From Anaeromyces robustus (lineage: Eukaryota > Neocallimastigomycota > Neocallimastigomycetes > Neocallimastigales > Neocallimastigaceae): 64,000 nt of DNA. This document shows positions 26,075-36,074 of this stretch, one piece after another. Position 1 is the first letter of the stretch. Every line of letters begins with the position of its first letter. The position numbers were made by a program, and so were the translations under genes. The notes under the pieces are model-generated. The model had not been told where the DNA came from, searched no databases, and was given only the letters and a program-made list of their open reading frames with translations. The stretch lies in the NCBI GenBank assembly GCA_002104895.1, contig MCFG01000002.1, positions 236,001 through 300,000 on the forward strand. Direction: 5' to 3'.

Positions 26075-27914
26075 ATGCAAAGTCAAAATAATACTCCAAT
26101 CCCTCCAAGGGCTAATAATTATCCAATAGCACAAAATAATATTTGGAATGTTGGTCCTAATAGACCACCACCAAATAATGGTCAAATGTTTAATAATAAT
26201 CAACCACCACCAAATAGTGGACCAATGTTTAATAATAGACCTCCAATAAATCCTGGTCCAAATATTAATAATAGACCTCCAATAAATCCTGGTCCAAATA
26301 TTAATAATAGACCTCCAATATCCTGGTCCGAATAATAATAATAGACCTATTCCACCTAGAACTGGTGTATCTAATATTCCAAACCAACAACAACATTTTC
26401 AAGCACTGACACAAAATAATAGACCGTATCAAGGTCCATCTGGACCAAGAAATCCACAGTCACCCCCACCTCCATCAAGACAAGTATCATCAAATTCAAC
26501 AACATCTCCTTCAACACAAATAAATCAAAATATACCACAAATGCAAGGATTATCTAACCATAATCCTAATTCTAATGTACAAGTAAATTTACCTGGCCAA
26601 AATGTACAACAAAGAAGGGCATATTCACAAAAAGATTTACCAAATCCACCGCCTATTCCAAAGAAATCATCAACTTCTATATCTCATGGTGCTAATAGCA
26701 TAAAAACTAAATTTGCAAGTATTGGTAGAACTATTAGTACTTTAGGTCGAAAACAAGAAAAGAAAAGAAGAATGAGTCAGTTTGGTGGCATAAATGTAAA
26801 TAGTGCTTATAGAAATTCTATGATGCAAAAACCAGTTTTTGAAAGTCAACTTTTATTAAAACCACAAAATCCTAATTTCATTATTTCTTTGGGTATGATT
26901 GTTATGGTAGCTAGTGTGTCATTGGCTATTGCATTTGTAGCACTAAAAAATGGTGGTTTAACTGAAGCAAATATTTATGATATTTCAAAGGAAGATACTT
27001 TTGGTTTTATCTTTTTATCAATGTTTTTGGCTATCATTGCTTTAACTGGTTATATTGCTTATAATAGAAAGTGGACATCATTATTAATTACATATTGTGT
27101 ATTTATTGTGTTTGCATTTATTGTACAAATTATTATTATTTCATTGTTCTTACAAATTTACTTTAATCCAGTAAATAAAATGAGAGAGAAGTGGGTAAAT
27201 GTATTTACAGAAACGGAAAGACAAAATATACAAGTTAACTATGATTGTTGTGGTTTTCTTAGTATTCGTGATCATTCTGTAACAACTCCAAAATGTAGCC
27301 CAGATACAGGTTCTACACTTTTAAATGTAAGAGGTGGAAAAACTATGAACTCTTTTTCATATATTGATCTTAGTGTGAATTCTTTATATAAAAGACAAGA
27401 TGTAGTACAGGATCCAGCAGCAGCGCAACCCGTAGCACAAGATGCTGGAGCCCAGGATGCTGGAGCCCAAGCAGCACAGGATCCAGCAGCAGCACAACCC
27501 GTAGCACAAGATGCTGGAGCGCAAGATGCTGGAGCCCAAGCAGCACAGGATCCAGCAGCAGCGCAACCTGTAGCACAAGATACTGGAGCACAAGATGCTG
27601 GAGCCCAAGCAGGACAAACAGCAGGTGCTGATCCGAATACGACATTAAGTGCAGAAGAACAAAAAATGTTGGAATCACAAAAACAATCATATAAATGTAA
27701 TGATGAAGAAATATATAAAATGGAAGATGTTATGAGTGAAGGTTGTGCAAACATTATTATTAAAGCTGTAAAAAAAGGTTTATTACAATATATTTTAATT
27801 GAATGTGTTATGGCAATACTATTTATTGTTGCATTTTATTATGCTATACTTCATTTTAAAGAACAAATTGAAATTGAAAAGGAAATTGATTCTGCAAGAG
27901 CCACTTTTGGTTAA
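26075..27914 (+). CDS. Tetraspanin-like protein with Pro/Asn-rich N terminus; reading frame broken at 26320
   Basis: Tetraspanins organise membrane microdomains. Frame 1 runs 26075-26337; frame 2 covers the rest, with its first ATG at 26541 (457 residues). A third copy of a 36-bp repeat lacks two A bases at 26320/26321, and both sides stay open and Pro/Asn-rich across the break, so the parts form one gene of about 613 residues with a 2-nt deletion or an assembly error. In the 457-residue part, membrane helices lie at about 113-137, 153-174, 180-207 and 410-440. The large loop between helices 3 and 4 has the tetraspanin CCG motif (236-238) and further cysteines (KCSPD, SYKC, EGCA). The same loop holds three 23-residue Ala/Gln/Asp repeats. 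The N-terminal region has polyproline runs and a basic stretch (GRKQEKKRR) before helix 1. Orthology to fungal Pls1/Tsp classes is not clear. Confidence 0.75.
26231..26332 (+). repeat. 36-bp tandem repeat, two full copies and a broken third
   Basis: Copies begin at 26231, 26267 and 26303, each encoding NNRPPINPGPNI. The third copy reads CCAATATCC where the others read CCAATAAATCC, a 2-nt loss that shifts the frame. Confidence 0.9.
27411..27617 (+). repeat. 69-bp GC-rich coding minisatellite, three copies
   Basis: Exact 69-bp period (27411, 27480, 27549), encoding QDPAAAQPVAQDAGAQDAGA-type units in the tetraspanin loop. It is by far the most GC-rich non-ribosomal stretch of the window. Confidence 0.92.
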
Positions 27915-28162
27915 TTTTTATTTTTTATAAATAAAATAATTTTCGATTATTTTAATTTTAAAATTATTAGTTATTATGGAATAAATTTTTTAACATATAT
28001 ACACAAAAAGGAACAAAGGAAAAAGAAAAAAAATTATAAAATTAAAATGAAAATAATTAGAACTAAAGAAGAGTAAATATAATTTATTTAAAAATAATAA
28101 ACAATAAAACTAAAAAAAGAATTAATAAATAGAAAAATTAAAATATGTAGAAGTTAAAAATA

Positions 28163-28194
<32 letters not shown>

Positions 28195-28359
28195 GAAAAA
28201 AAGAAAAAAAGAAAAAAAATAAAATATAAAATAAAATAAAATAAAATAAAATAAAATAAAATAAAATAAAATAAAATAAAATAAAATAAAATAAAATAAT
28301 AATAAAATACAATAAAATAAAAAATAAAATAGATAAAAAGAAATTTAAAAAGTTTCTTT

Positions 28360-28391
<32 letters not shown>

Positions 28392-28899
28392 TTTTTTCAG
28401 AATAGAAAAATAATTATTATTTAATAATTTTAATGAATAACCAACAAAACCAAAAAAAACAAACGAAATAAAAACAAAAAATATATAATATTAAAATTAT
28501 AAATAAAATAAATAAAATAAATAAATAAATAAAAAAATATATCAAAAATATATCAATATAAATACATATATCTAAAATATAATGTAAATTTTGAGTTTAT
28601 TATTTTTTTATTATATATTATAAAGTTTTTTTATTATTATGTTAAAATATAAATGAAAAACTTATTAATTATTATTATGGTAATTATAATATTAATTAAT
28701 ATTGAATGAAAAATAATAGAATAATAGTAAAAAAGAAATTAAAAAAATATTTTGTATTATAGAATTATTAAAAGTTAATTTTATTGGATCAAAATAATTT
28801 TAAAAACCAATCATTAAATAGTATTATTAAATACCGTATGTATTTAAGAAATTTAATAATTCCATACATTTTGTTCTTCCTTTTAGCTTATTGTTAAAA
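27915..28899. other. Tetraspanin 3' flank and eL41 promoter
   Basis: Holds a poly-A run (28170-28194), an AAAAT repeat at about 28217-28310, poly-T at 28358-28397 and the eL41 upstream region with a CCAATCAT box. No other gene seen. Confidence 0.7.
28807..28814 (+). promoter_or_regulatory. CCAATCAT box upstream of eL41
   Basis: Exact octamer 86-93 bp before the eL41 ATG. Between it and the ATG there is a GTATGT (28836) and a pyrimidine-rich TTCTTCCTTTTAG ending at 28886, so a short leader intron is possible but unproven. Confidence 0.5.
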
Positions 28900-29132
28900 A
28901 TGAGAGATAAGGTAAAAATTATGAAGAAATTTAATAAAATTTAATAAAATTTGAAATGAAATAAAATGAAATAAAAGGAAATAAAAAAAATATTTGATAG
29001 ATGAGTTATTAATAATACAATTTTTTTTTTAATAAATTTTAAAAATTATTGTTATAAAATAAATAGTGGAGAAAGAAGAGACAGAGAAGATTAAAGCGTA
29101 AGAGAAGAAAGATGAGAGCCAGATCCAAATAA
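28900..29132 (+). CDS. RPL41: 60S ribosomal protein eL41
   Basis: The smallest ribosomal protein, bridging the subunits. Exon 1 is 28900-28911 (MRDK only) and exon 2 is 29067-29132, joined by an intron with GTAAAA donor and AATAG acceptor. The 25 residues are almost wholly Arg/Lys: MRDK, WRKKRQRRLKRKRRK, MRARSK. This matches the universal eL41 length and sequence; most differences are in the first four residues. The gene is too short for ordinary open-frame scans, so it is easily missed. Exon 2 is clearly richer in G and C than its surroundings. The unusual GC-richer sequence after the stop (to about 29360) is probably 3' UTR. Confidence 0.95.
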
Positions 29133-29695
29133 GCTGCTCAAGATTCTATATAGCTTCTCCAAAGATGAATGTAATCTACGATTATTGAAATTTTTGAAAA
29201 ATGCTACATCGAAATCGTCGCGTAAATCGACAGTATTAAGTGCATTCTCTTGTTTACTAAAGTATTTTTTGACTTCTAAACGATCATGTGATACACAATA
29301 TTACATATACGTTAAAGTTTTAAATTCTAAAATAAACGATCATTTGATACGCTAAACTAAAAATACAAAAATAATATTTAAAATGACTTGTGCATAAATT
29401 TAACAATTTTGGTGTTTTTTTTATAAATAATGGTGTTAAAAAGAATTTATAAAATTATACTCATATTTTTTATTAATAATTTATTAATAATAAAAAGAAA
29501 CAAGGGTTAAATTATTGTAGTATTTTTTTTTTTATTTTATGGTATATTAATTCTAGTCTAAAAAAAATGGTATTTTATAATGTATTATTTTTTATTTACA
29601 TTAAAACTTTTTTATTATATACATTTTTTTTAAATAAGTATTTTTATTATTTTTTAATAATAGAATTTTTATTAATTAATTTTATATTTTTATTT
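29133..29695. other. eL41 3' region with short direct repeats
   Basis: 29133-29360 is more complex than usual intergenic DNA here (patch CGAAATCGTCGCGTAAATCG near 29210). It includes an 11-bp sequence AAACGATCATK repeated near 29278 and 29334, each followed by TGATAC. The remainder is plain A/T sequence before the convergent gene. It may be 3' UTR or contain a small RNA; no family recognised. Confidence 0.5.
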
Positions 29696-30317
29696 TTATA
29701 TATTTTTTTTCTTATTTTTTCTTTGTGTTATTTTATATTCTTTATGGACTTTCCAGTTCGGTATATTAAATTTATTCTTATAATAATAATGTATTATTTC
29801 TGAAGTTTTCCGTGGAAATATCATATTTTCTCTTTGCATAATAATATTCGTTGAAGGATCATCTTTTTTTATGTTATGGACTAGCTGATGAATGTAATTA
29901 TTATTTAAATTAGGTAAGGCTTGACATTGAAAAACTTTTTTTTCCATATTTTTTTTCGAGGATAATGAAGTGATTGAAGCAATAATATTATTATTTTTGG
30001 TTTCTTCTATAATCTTTATTTTCTTTTTTTTTAGAAAAGAATGAGGAATTAATACGGTAGTAGCTTTATTTTCAAATTCTTTAGCTATTTTATGAAAATT
30101 TTTACCAATAGTATTATAAAGATAATTAAATAAATCCTTTTCTGCTTCTGTCCAAGCTGGTTCTTCATAGTGAAAATCTTCATATTGTTTATATTGTTTT
30201 TTCGATTCATGATACAGTTCTGCAGATAAAATATTAATTTGCGGCTTTTGATGGACCGATGTGGAATTATAGAATTCTGGAAGATAATAGGGTTGACAAA
30301 CTTTAGCAATAATACTT

Positions 30318-30364
<47 letters not shown>

Positions 30365-30649
30365 TAATTTATTAACATTATTGTCATTATTTGTATTGTT
30401 AATATTGTATTTTTCCTTTTTTTGTTGATAAATATAATCTGCCAATTTTTTCACATTTAGTTCTCGATTATTAAATTTTTCTACATAATTTCTATTGGGA
30501 TAAAAACAAATAGGTTCAACAGCTGCCATTTTTACCATATTATATGGAAAATTTTCACTATAAGGCTTTTGATAAAAGTTTATATCATTTTCATTATATA
30601 TAATTTCTTTTTTATTGTTAATCTTTATTTCCTTTTTATTATTATCCAT
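29696..30649 (-). CDS. SANT/Myb-like domain protein with an interrupted SANT fold
   Basis: Single exon, 317 residues. Residues about 96-111 are a poly-Asn run. The segment at 165-198 (PAWTEAEKDLFNYLYNTIGK, then NFHKIAKEFENK) matches helices 1 and 2 of SANT domains as in NCoR/Snt1-type corepressors. The expected third helix (KTSEIIHYYYKNK, 281-293) appears only after about 82 intervening residues that are rich in Lys, Asn and Ser. Such domains bind histone tails or chromatin partners. The insert has no in-frame stop and no convincing splice pair: a GTATTAATT donor exists, but the nearest acceptor that I tried gives a stop. The protein ends in a basic tail (TQRKNKKKNI). Exact family not recognised; a chromatin role is inferred. 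Confidence 0.6.
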
Positions 30650-32319
30650 TATTATTCAAAATATTATAATATTTAATATTAAATTATTATTATTATTTTT
30701 TAAAAAAGATAGTTTATTCAAAAACAATTATTAATATTGTTTTATTATTAAATTATTTCAATATTATTAATTTTAAATTTATTGATTTTAAAAAGATAGT
30801 TTTATTTAAAACAATTATTATTTATTATTTAAAAAATAATAAGAGAAAATATATCTATAATAGTCTACAGTATGTGATTATTAAATAAGTAAATAATTAA
30901 ATGACTGGTAAAGTCTTTTTAATTTTTTTTTTTTTTTTTCATATATTAATATAATTTATAGAATTATTTTAGATAGGAATTATTTAATAAAATAATATTA
31001 TTAAATATATAAATTTCAATTTAGATTTTATTAGAATCCATATTATAACATAACTTTTAATTATATTATTTATATATTTTTATAGAAAACTATTAAGTAT
31101 AGAAGAAAAATAAAAAAAAAAAATTATTTTAATTATTAAAATTTATTATATCAAATTAAAATTAAAAGATAATTAAATTAATATACCAATTATAATACAT
31201 TTATCTTATATATAATTTTAATTATGTTTTAATTAATAAATAAATTCTTTTCTATAATAATATTTTATAAATATTTCAAATTATATGTAATCAAACTTTA
31301 ATATCTTTTATTTTATTTTATTTTTTTTTTATTTTTTTTTTTTTTGGATAATGTATTATTATTAATCGCTTAAATAATATATATATAGTTAATGATTATT
31401 AAAATAAAATTTTAAAATAGAGTAAATAAAGAATTTTTACAATAGAAAGGATTATATTAATATATGTATATATAATGTATATATACAATTCAGCGCAATT
31501 TATTAATAGCCGTTAATTTTTTAAAGAAGTAATTCAATACTTATAATATCAATTATTTCTATATTTTTTTATATATAATTTTATCTAAATTAAAAATTTT
31601 GACAATTTATTAATTCGTCTTGTAACTTTTTAATGACATAAAAATGTGGACTTGAACTTAATAAGTATTTTATATATTCATTGCATATTAATTTTTATAT
31701 AATAACAATTTAAAATAAATGAATAAATAAAAAATTAAATAAATATTCTTAATAATTTTTCTTTGTTTTTATATAAATATTTTTTTTTCCAATAATCTTT
31801 AAAAATTGTTATTTTCATATTATTTTCTTTTATATTAATATAATATCCCAGATTTTATAAAAAAAAATATAGTTATTATACTATTTTTACCAAATAACAC
31901 AAAAATTACATATATACTTTAAATGTATTTTATACCATGTTTAAAATTAATTTTCTTCACTAATAATTAATCATTTATTTGGAATTAAAATATAATGTAA
32001 AATATCAGTGTTTTTGGTTAATAAATATAATATTTAAGAAATGATATATATATATTATATTATATAAAATTAAAATATTGAAGATTAAAATTTTATTTAT
32101 CTTATATTTATTTTTCCTTTTTTTTTTTTTTTTTTTCTTTCTTTCTTTTTTTTTTTAAGCTTTTAATTATATATTATTGGGAGTTTTATATATTATAGAA
32201 AATAATAAAAATATTCTTATGTGGTTTATTATATGATATTACTTATGTTTATTTATTTCAATATTATTAATATAAAATGAGTTGATATGATTATAATCAT
32301 TTTTTGTATTTTTTCTTTT

Positions 32320-32362
<43 letters not shown>

Positions 32363-33312
32363 GTACAAAAAAAATGACAATTATATTAAATAAACTTTAA
32401 TTTGTTTTGGTAAAAACAAAAAAATATATAAACAATTTTAATATATTAAATTTTAATTTTTTTAAAAAAAAATTTATTTATAAAAAAAAAAAAAAATTTA
32501 AAAAAAAAATATTATATTTTTACCAAATTATTTTATATATTTATTTTTTTGTATAGGGATAAAAGAAAATAAAATTATAAAACTATATTTTTTATCATTT
32601 AAAATAAATTCTTTTTTATTGTTTTCCTATTTTTTAAATTATTATTATTTTTCTATTTTTATTATATTTCTTTATACTTTAATCAATGAAAACCTTTTAA
32701 AATTTTCTATTTTAAATAAAAACATATATCATCATAAAAATAAAATATTTGTCTTCTTCCAGCCAAGATTGTATTATTTGCTAAAAAATGTATGTGTTAT
32801 TATTTATCTTAAGTATTATTATAAAATAAAAAAAAATTAGAGAAAATAAATATGTTATAAAAAAAATAAACATAGATGGAAAAATATATTAATAGTTGTA
32901 TTTAATCCACTTTTGTTGTAGTGTTAAATAAGTGATTATTAATAATATTAAAAACATATTTCAAAATTTTTTTATAAATAAAATTAAAATAAGAATACAA
33001 AAATTTAGGAAGATAACAAGTTTAAATTAAATAAAATAAAAATATATTAATATTATGTGAGATTAAAATTATTTTTATTTAAATATAAAAACAATGATTA
33101 TATATATATATATTAATAATTGTTTATATACATATACGCTTTCTATTGTATGTTATTTTTTTCATTTTTTTTTTTTAAAAGAATAGTAAAATATATTAAT
33201 TTTATTGTTCATATTTTTTTTGTAAATAATAATAGAAAAGAAGTTGCCTTTATCCTTTATTCTTAAACTTTTTCATATTAATAGAAAAAAATATTTAATA
33301 ATAACACCAATA
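30650..33312. other. 2.7-kb gene-free region between divergent genes
   Basis: AT-rich, with poly-T tracts at 30923-30939, 31320-31345, 32118-32157 and 32322-32356. Short open frames (for example 32619-32840) are made of AT-rich codons with no recognisable domain. Contains the 5' flanks of the SANT and EF-hand genes. Confidence 0.65.
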
Positions 33313-34376
33313 ATGGGAGGTCAAACTGAGGAATACGAAAGTCTTTCTAAAATATCACATTGTAAGTTCAATGAATGGAATGATATTTAATTATTATTAT
33401 TTGTTTGGATGATATTTATTTTAAGTAATTAATAAATATATTCTTTATATTAATATCTAATAATATATAGTTTCTGAAGATGAGATTCAGAAATTAAATG
33501 AAAAATTTAGTAAAGTATCTGATTCAAATCATGAAATTAAAAAATCACAATTTATGGAGGTATTATTATTATGTTATAAATATATATAATAAATATGTAC
33601 TAATTATTTATATTATCCATTATGCATATAAAGATTATGACATGTCATGTAGAAAGTTTTTCAAATAAATCAAAACAATTATTCTTACAAAGACTTTTTG
33701 ATGCTTTTGATGAAAATCATAATGATAGTATTGATTTTAGAGAATTTATTAAAGGACTTTCAATTATTTTGAAAGGAAGTACAGATGAAAAAATGGAATG
33801 TACGTTATTGATATTATTATCCTTTATTATTATTTTATTTCATTGCGTATTAATTGTAATAATATAAATATAATATTATTATCTAGTATCATTTAAAATT
33901 TATGATATTAACCATAAAGGATATTTAACAAGGAAAGAATTAGAAAATTTCACTTGTTATATGGTAAAAATACATAATTAAATTATTACACTGTTATTAC
34001 TTCAAAACTTAACTTTTTTTCTTTATATTATTAATAATTAAAATGAAATATATTTTAAATTTTGTATATATATATAAAGTATAAAACATTATATCCTGAT
34101 GATGAAGGTGGTGAACAAAAAATGAAGGACATGGTACAATGTTTATTTGAAGATTTAGATGTTGATGGAAATGAACAACTGGTATTAATATTTAATATAG
34201 TATATAATATTTTATACAATTTAAAAAAATTAAAATTTTAACATAAATTATTTTAAATATATGTTAATATATGGGAATAACAATAAAAATAGGAAATATC
34301 TGAATTTAAACTTGGTGCATTAAAAGAACCAATTATTGTTGATTTCTTAGAAATCTTTTTAAAAGATGAACAATAA
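33313..34376 (+). CDS. EF-hand calcium sensor (NCS/calaxin-EFCAB1/calcineurin-B-like superfamily)
   Basis: Six exons join in frame: 33313-33361, 33471-33559, 33634-33799, 33887-33963, 34080-34181 and 34293-34376, giving 188 residues. Three EF-hand loops are seen: DENHNDSIDFRE, DINHKGYLTRKE and DVDGNEQLEISE. All have Asp at position 1 and Glu at 12. The first and third lack the usual Gly at position 6, and the second has Lys at position 5, so its calcium binding may be weak. The stretch EFIKGLSIILKGSTDEKMEL resembles calaxin (outer-arm dynein regulator in cilia) and also NCS-1, whose length (190) fits better and whose C-terminal EPIIVDFL-like motif is similar. The N terminus starts MGG, so N-myristoylation is possible, though residue 6 is not Ser or Thr. 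Gut fungi have flagellate zoospores, so a flagellar role is possible but unproven. Confidence 0.85.
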
Positions 34377-34414
34377 AATATAATTATAATTATTTTCATA
34401 AATGGATTATTTTT

Positions 34415-34530
34415 TATAATTAATAAATCTGCTGTAACACAATATCTAGATAATAAAATTTAAACATAATATATATATATGTTTTTATGTAATTAATTTA
34501 TTTCTGTTATAATTAATAAATCTGCTGTAA
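34415..34530 (+). repeat. 23-bp direct repeat in the EF-hand gene 3' region
   Basis: A 23-bp sequence ending TAAATCTGCTGTAA occurs at 34415-34437 and 34508-34530, 93 bp apart, with further similarity nearby (AATATCTAGATA versus AATATCTAAATA). It looks like a small local duplication in the 3' UTR. Confidence 0.75.
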
Positions 34531-35062
34531 TATTTTATTGTAGTAAATATATATAAATAAAAATATGTTATAATATCTAAATATAATAATATTAAACTCA
34601 TTAATATTTTATATTATTCCAAATTAACATTAAATAAAATTAATATTAATTTAAATTGTTAATAAAAAAAAAAGATAATTATATAGATAATATTTTTTTA
34701 TTCTATAATATTTATTATATATATTATTAATTATCAATCCAAGGTATAAAAAAATTTAAAATTTATAAAAGTTAATAATATTTAATTATTAATTTTTAAA
34801 ATATTTAAAATTATCGAACTTTGTTATTTTTTATTTCAGTTTTTTTAATTTTTAAAGGAAAGGAATATTTTATCCATGTATATGATGTTAATGTTAACAA
34901 GCAAATTTATACATATATACCATATAATTTAAAAATATCATTTTCAAGCCACAAAATAAAAGCAAAATAACAATTTCAAAAAAAATTTAAATTTTATTTC
35001 AAAAAATAATATATTATACTAATATATTAGAATATAATGTTTCAATTTGGCGTAAATGAAAT

Positions 35063-35070
35063 CCAATCAT
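35063..35070 (+). promoter_or_regulatory. CCAATCAT box upstream of eL30
   Basis: Exact octamer about 140 bp before the proposed leader-intron donor (35211) and 570 bp before the ATG. Confidence 0.5.
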
Positions 35071-35210
35071 TGATCAATAAATCCAACCAAATATATTTTT
35101 AAGTGTGGCTAAGTTTATAATAGAATCGTCAAACTAAATTAGGTATTTCCTCCTTTTTAGTTTAATAAAAAATTCCTTGTGTTCGTTTATTAGACGTTCA
35201 GGAAATTAAT

Positions 35211-35636
35211 GTAAGATTTTTATTAATGATTTATGAATTGTTTTTTTATATGTATAATGCTGTGAATATATATGATATTATGTTATGTTATTGTTTTTAT
35301 TTGTTAAATATATATAATATAGATGAAAATATCATTTATTATGATAAATAACATTAAAATAATGATGGATGCGTTGTAGTAATATCGGATGTCAAATGAA
35401 TGATAAAAGTTGAATTGAAAATATGGAATACCAATTTTATTTATTAAGAATTAAATTTGATCAATTGTATATTTTACCATACAGTAATAATAATTAGGAT
35501 TAATGTAGAATCAAAATAATTAGATAAAAACATGAATAATAATATGGATAATGGATGAATAGTTCAAATAAAAAATTATATAAAAAAAAAGTCAGATATT
35601 AAATTATTATATATATATTATTTAAATTAATAATAG
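35211..35636 (+). other. Probable 5'-leader intron of the eL30 gene
   Basis: Good donor GTAAGA at 35211 and acceptor AATAG at 35636, ending four bases before the ATG (AACA context, as in eS10). The similar arrangement in eS10 supports it. The region between is plain AT-rich DNA. Confidence 0.5.
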
Positions 35637-35640
35637 AACA

Positions 35641-36074
35641 ATGGCTGCCCAAAAGAAGTCTAAGAAGTCTATTGAATCCATTAACTCCCGTCTTGCTCTT
35701 GTCATGAAGAGTGGTAAGTACTCTCTTGGTTACAAGCAAACCTTAAAGACTCTTCGTCAAGGAAAGTCCAAGTTAGTTATCATCTCCGGTAACTGCCCAC
35801 CACTCAGAAAATCTGAACTCGAATACTACGCTATGCTTTCTAAGACTGGTGTTCACCACTACAATGGAAGTAAGTATAAAATAAAAAAAATATAATTAAT
35901 AAAAAAAAATGAAAATATAAAGTTTTAAAATACTTATTTAAATTATAATAATATAAAAATTATAATAATAAAGACAATATCGATCTTGGTACTGCTTGTG
36001 GTAAATACTTCCGTGTTGGTGTCTTATCTATCACTGATGCTGGTGACTCTGATATCATTAAGTCCCAAGAATAA
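35641..36074 (+). CDS. RPL30: 60S ribosomal protein eL30
   Basis: Large-subunit ribosomal protein of the L7Ae/L30e kink-turn-binding fold. Exons 35641-35869 and 35974-36074 give 109 residues, close to the usual 105-115. Signatures are [67 protein letters not shown] and [20 protein letters not shown], then [12 protein letters not shown]. The donor is GTAAGT and the acceptor AAG. Lysine is nearly always AAG and Ile/Tyr/Asn codons mostly end in C, unlike neighbouring genes. In yeast, L30 represses splicing of its own transcript; I cannot see whether that occurs here. Confidence 0.97.

Larger units (their letters stand above)
34377..35640. other. EF-hand gene 3' flank and eL30 promoter/leader
   Basis: Holds the direct repeat, CCAATCAT box and leader intron listed separately. 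The GC-richer stretch 35050-35215 is the likely eL30 core promoter and leader exon. Confidence 0.7.

Noticed and set aside
26321-26341. Tiny intron to explain the tetraspanin frame change
   Set aside because: The only GT...AG pair there spans about 20 bases, too short to splice; a 2-nt loss relative to the sister repeats explains the shift fully.
27272-27754. Three long minus-strand frames opposite the tetraspanin loop repeat
   Set aside because: The GC-rich 69-bp repeat lacks stops in several frames. The plus frame has tetraspanin motifs and membrane helices; the minus frames have none.
32619-32840. 73-codon frame in gene-free DNA
   Set aside because: AT-rich codons only, no recognisable motif, and stop-poor frames of this length are common by chance here.
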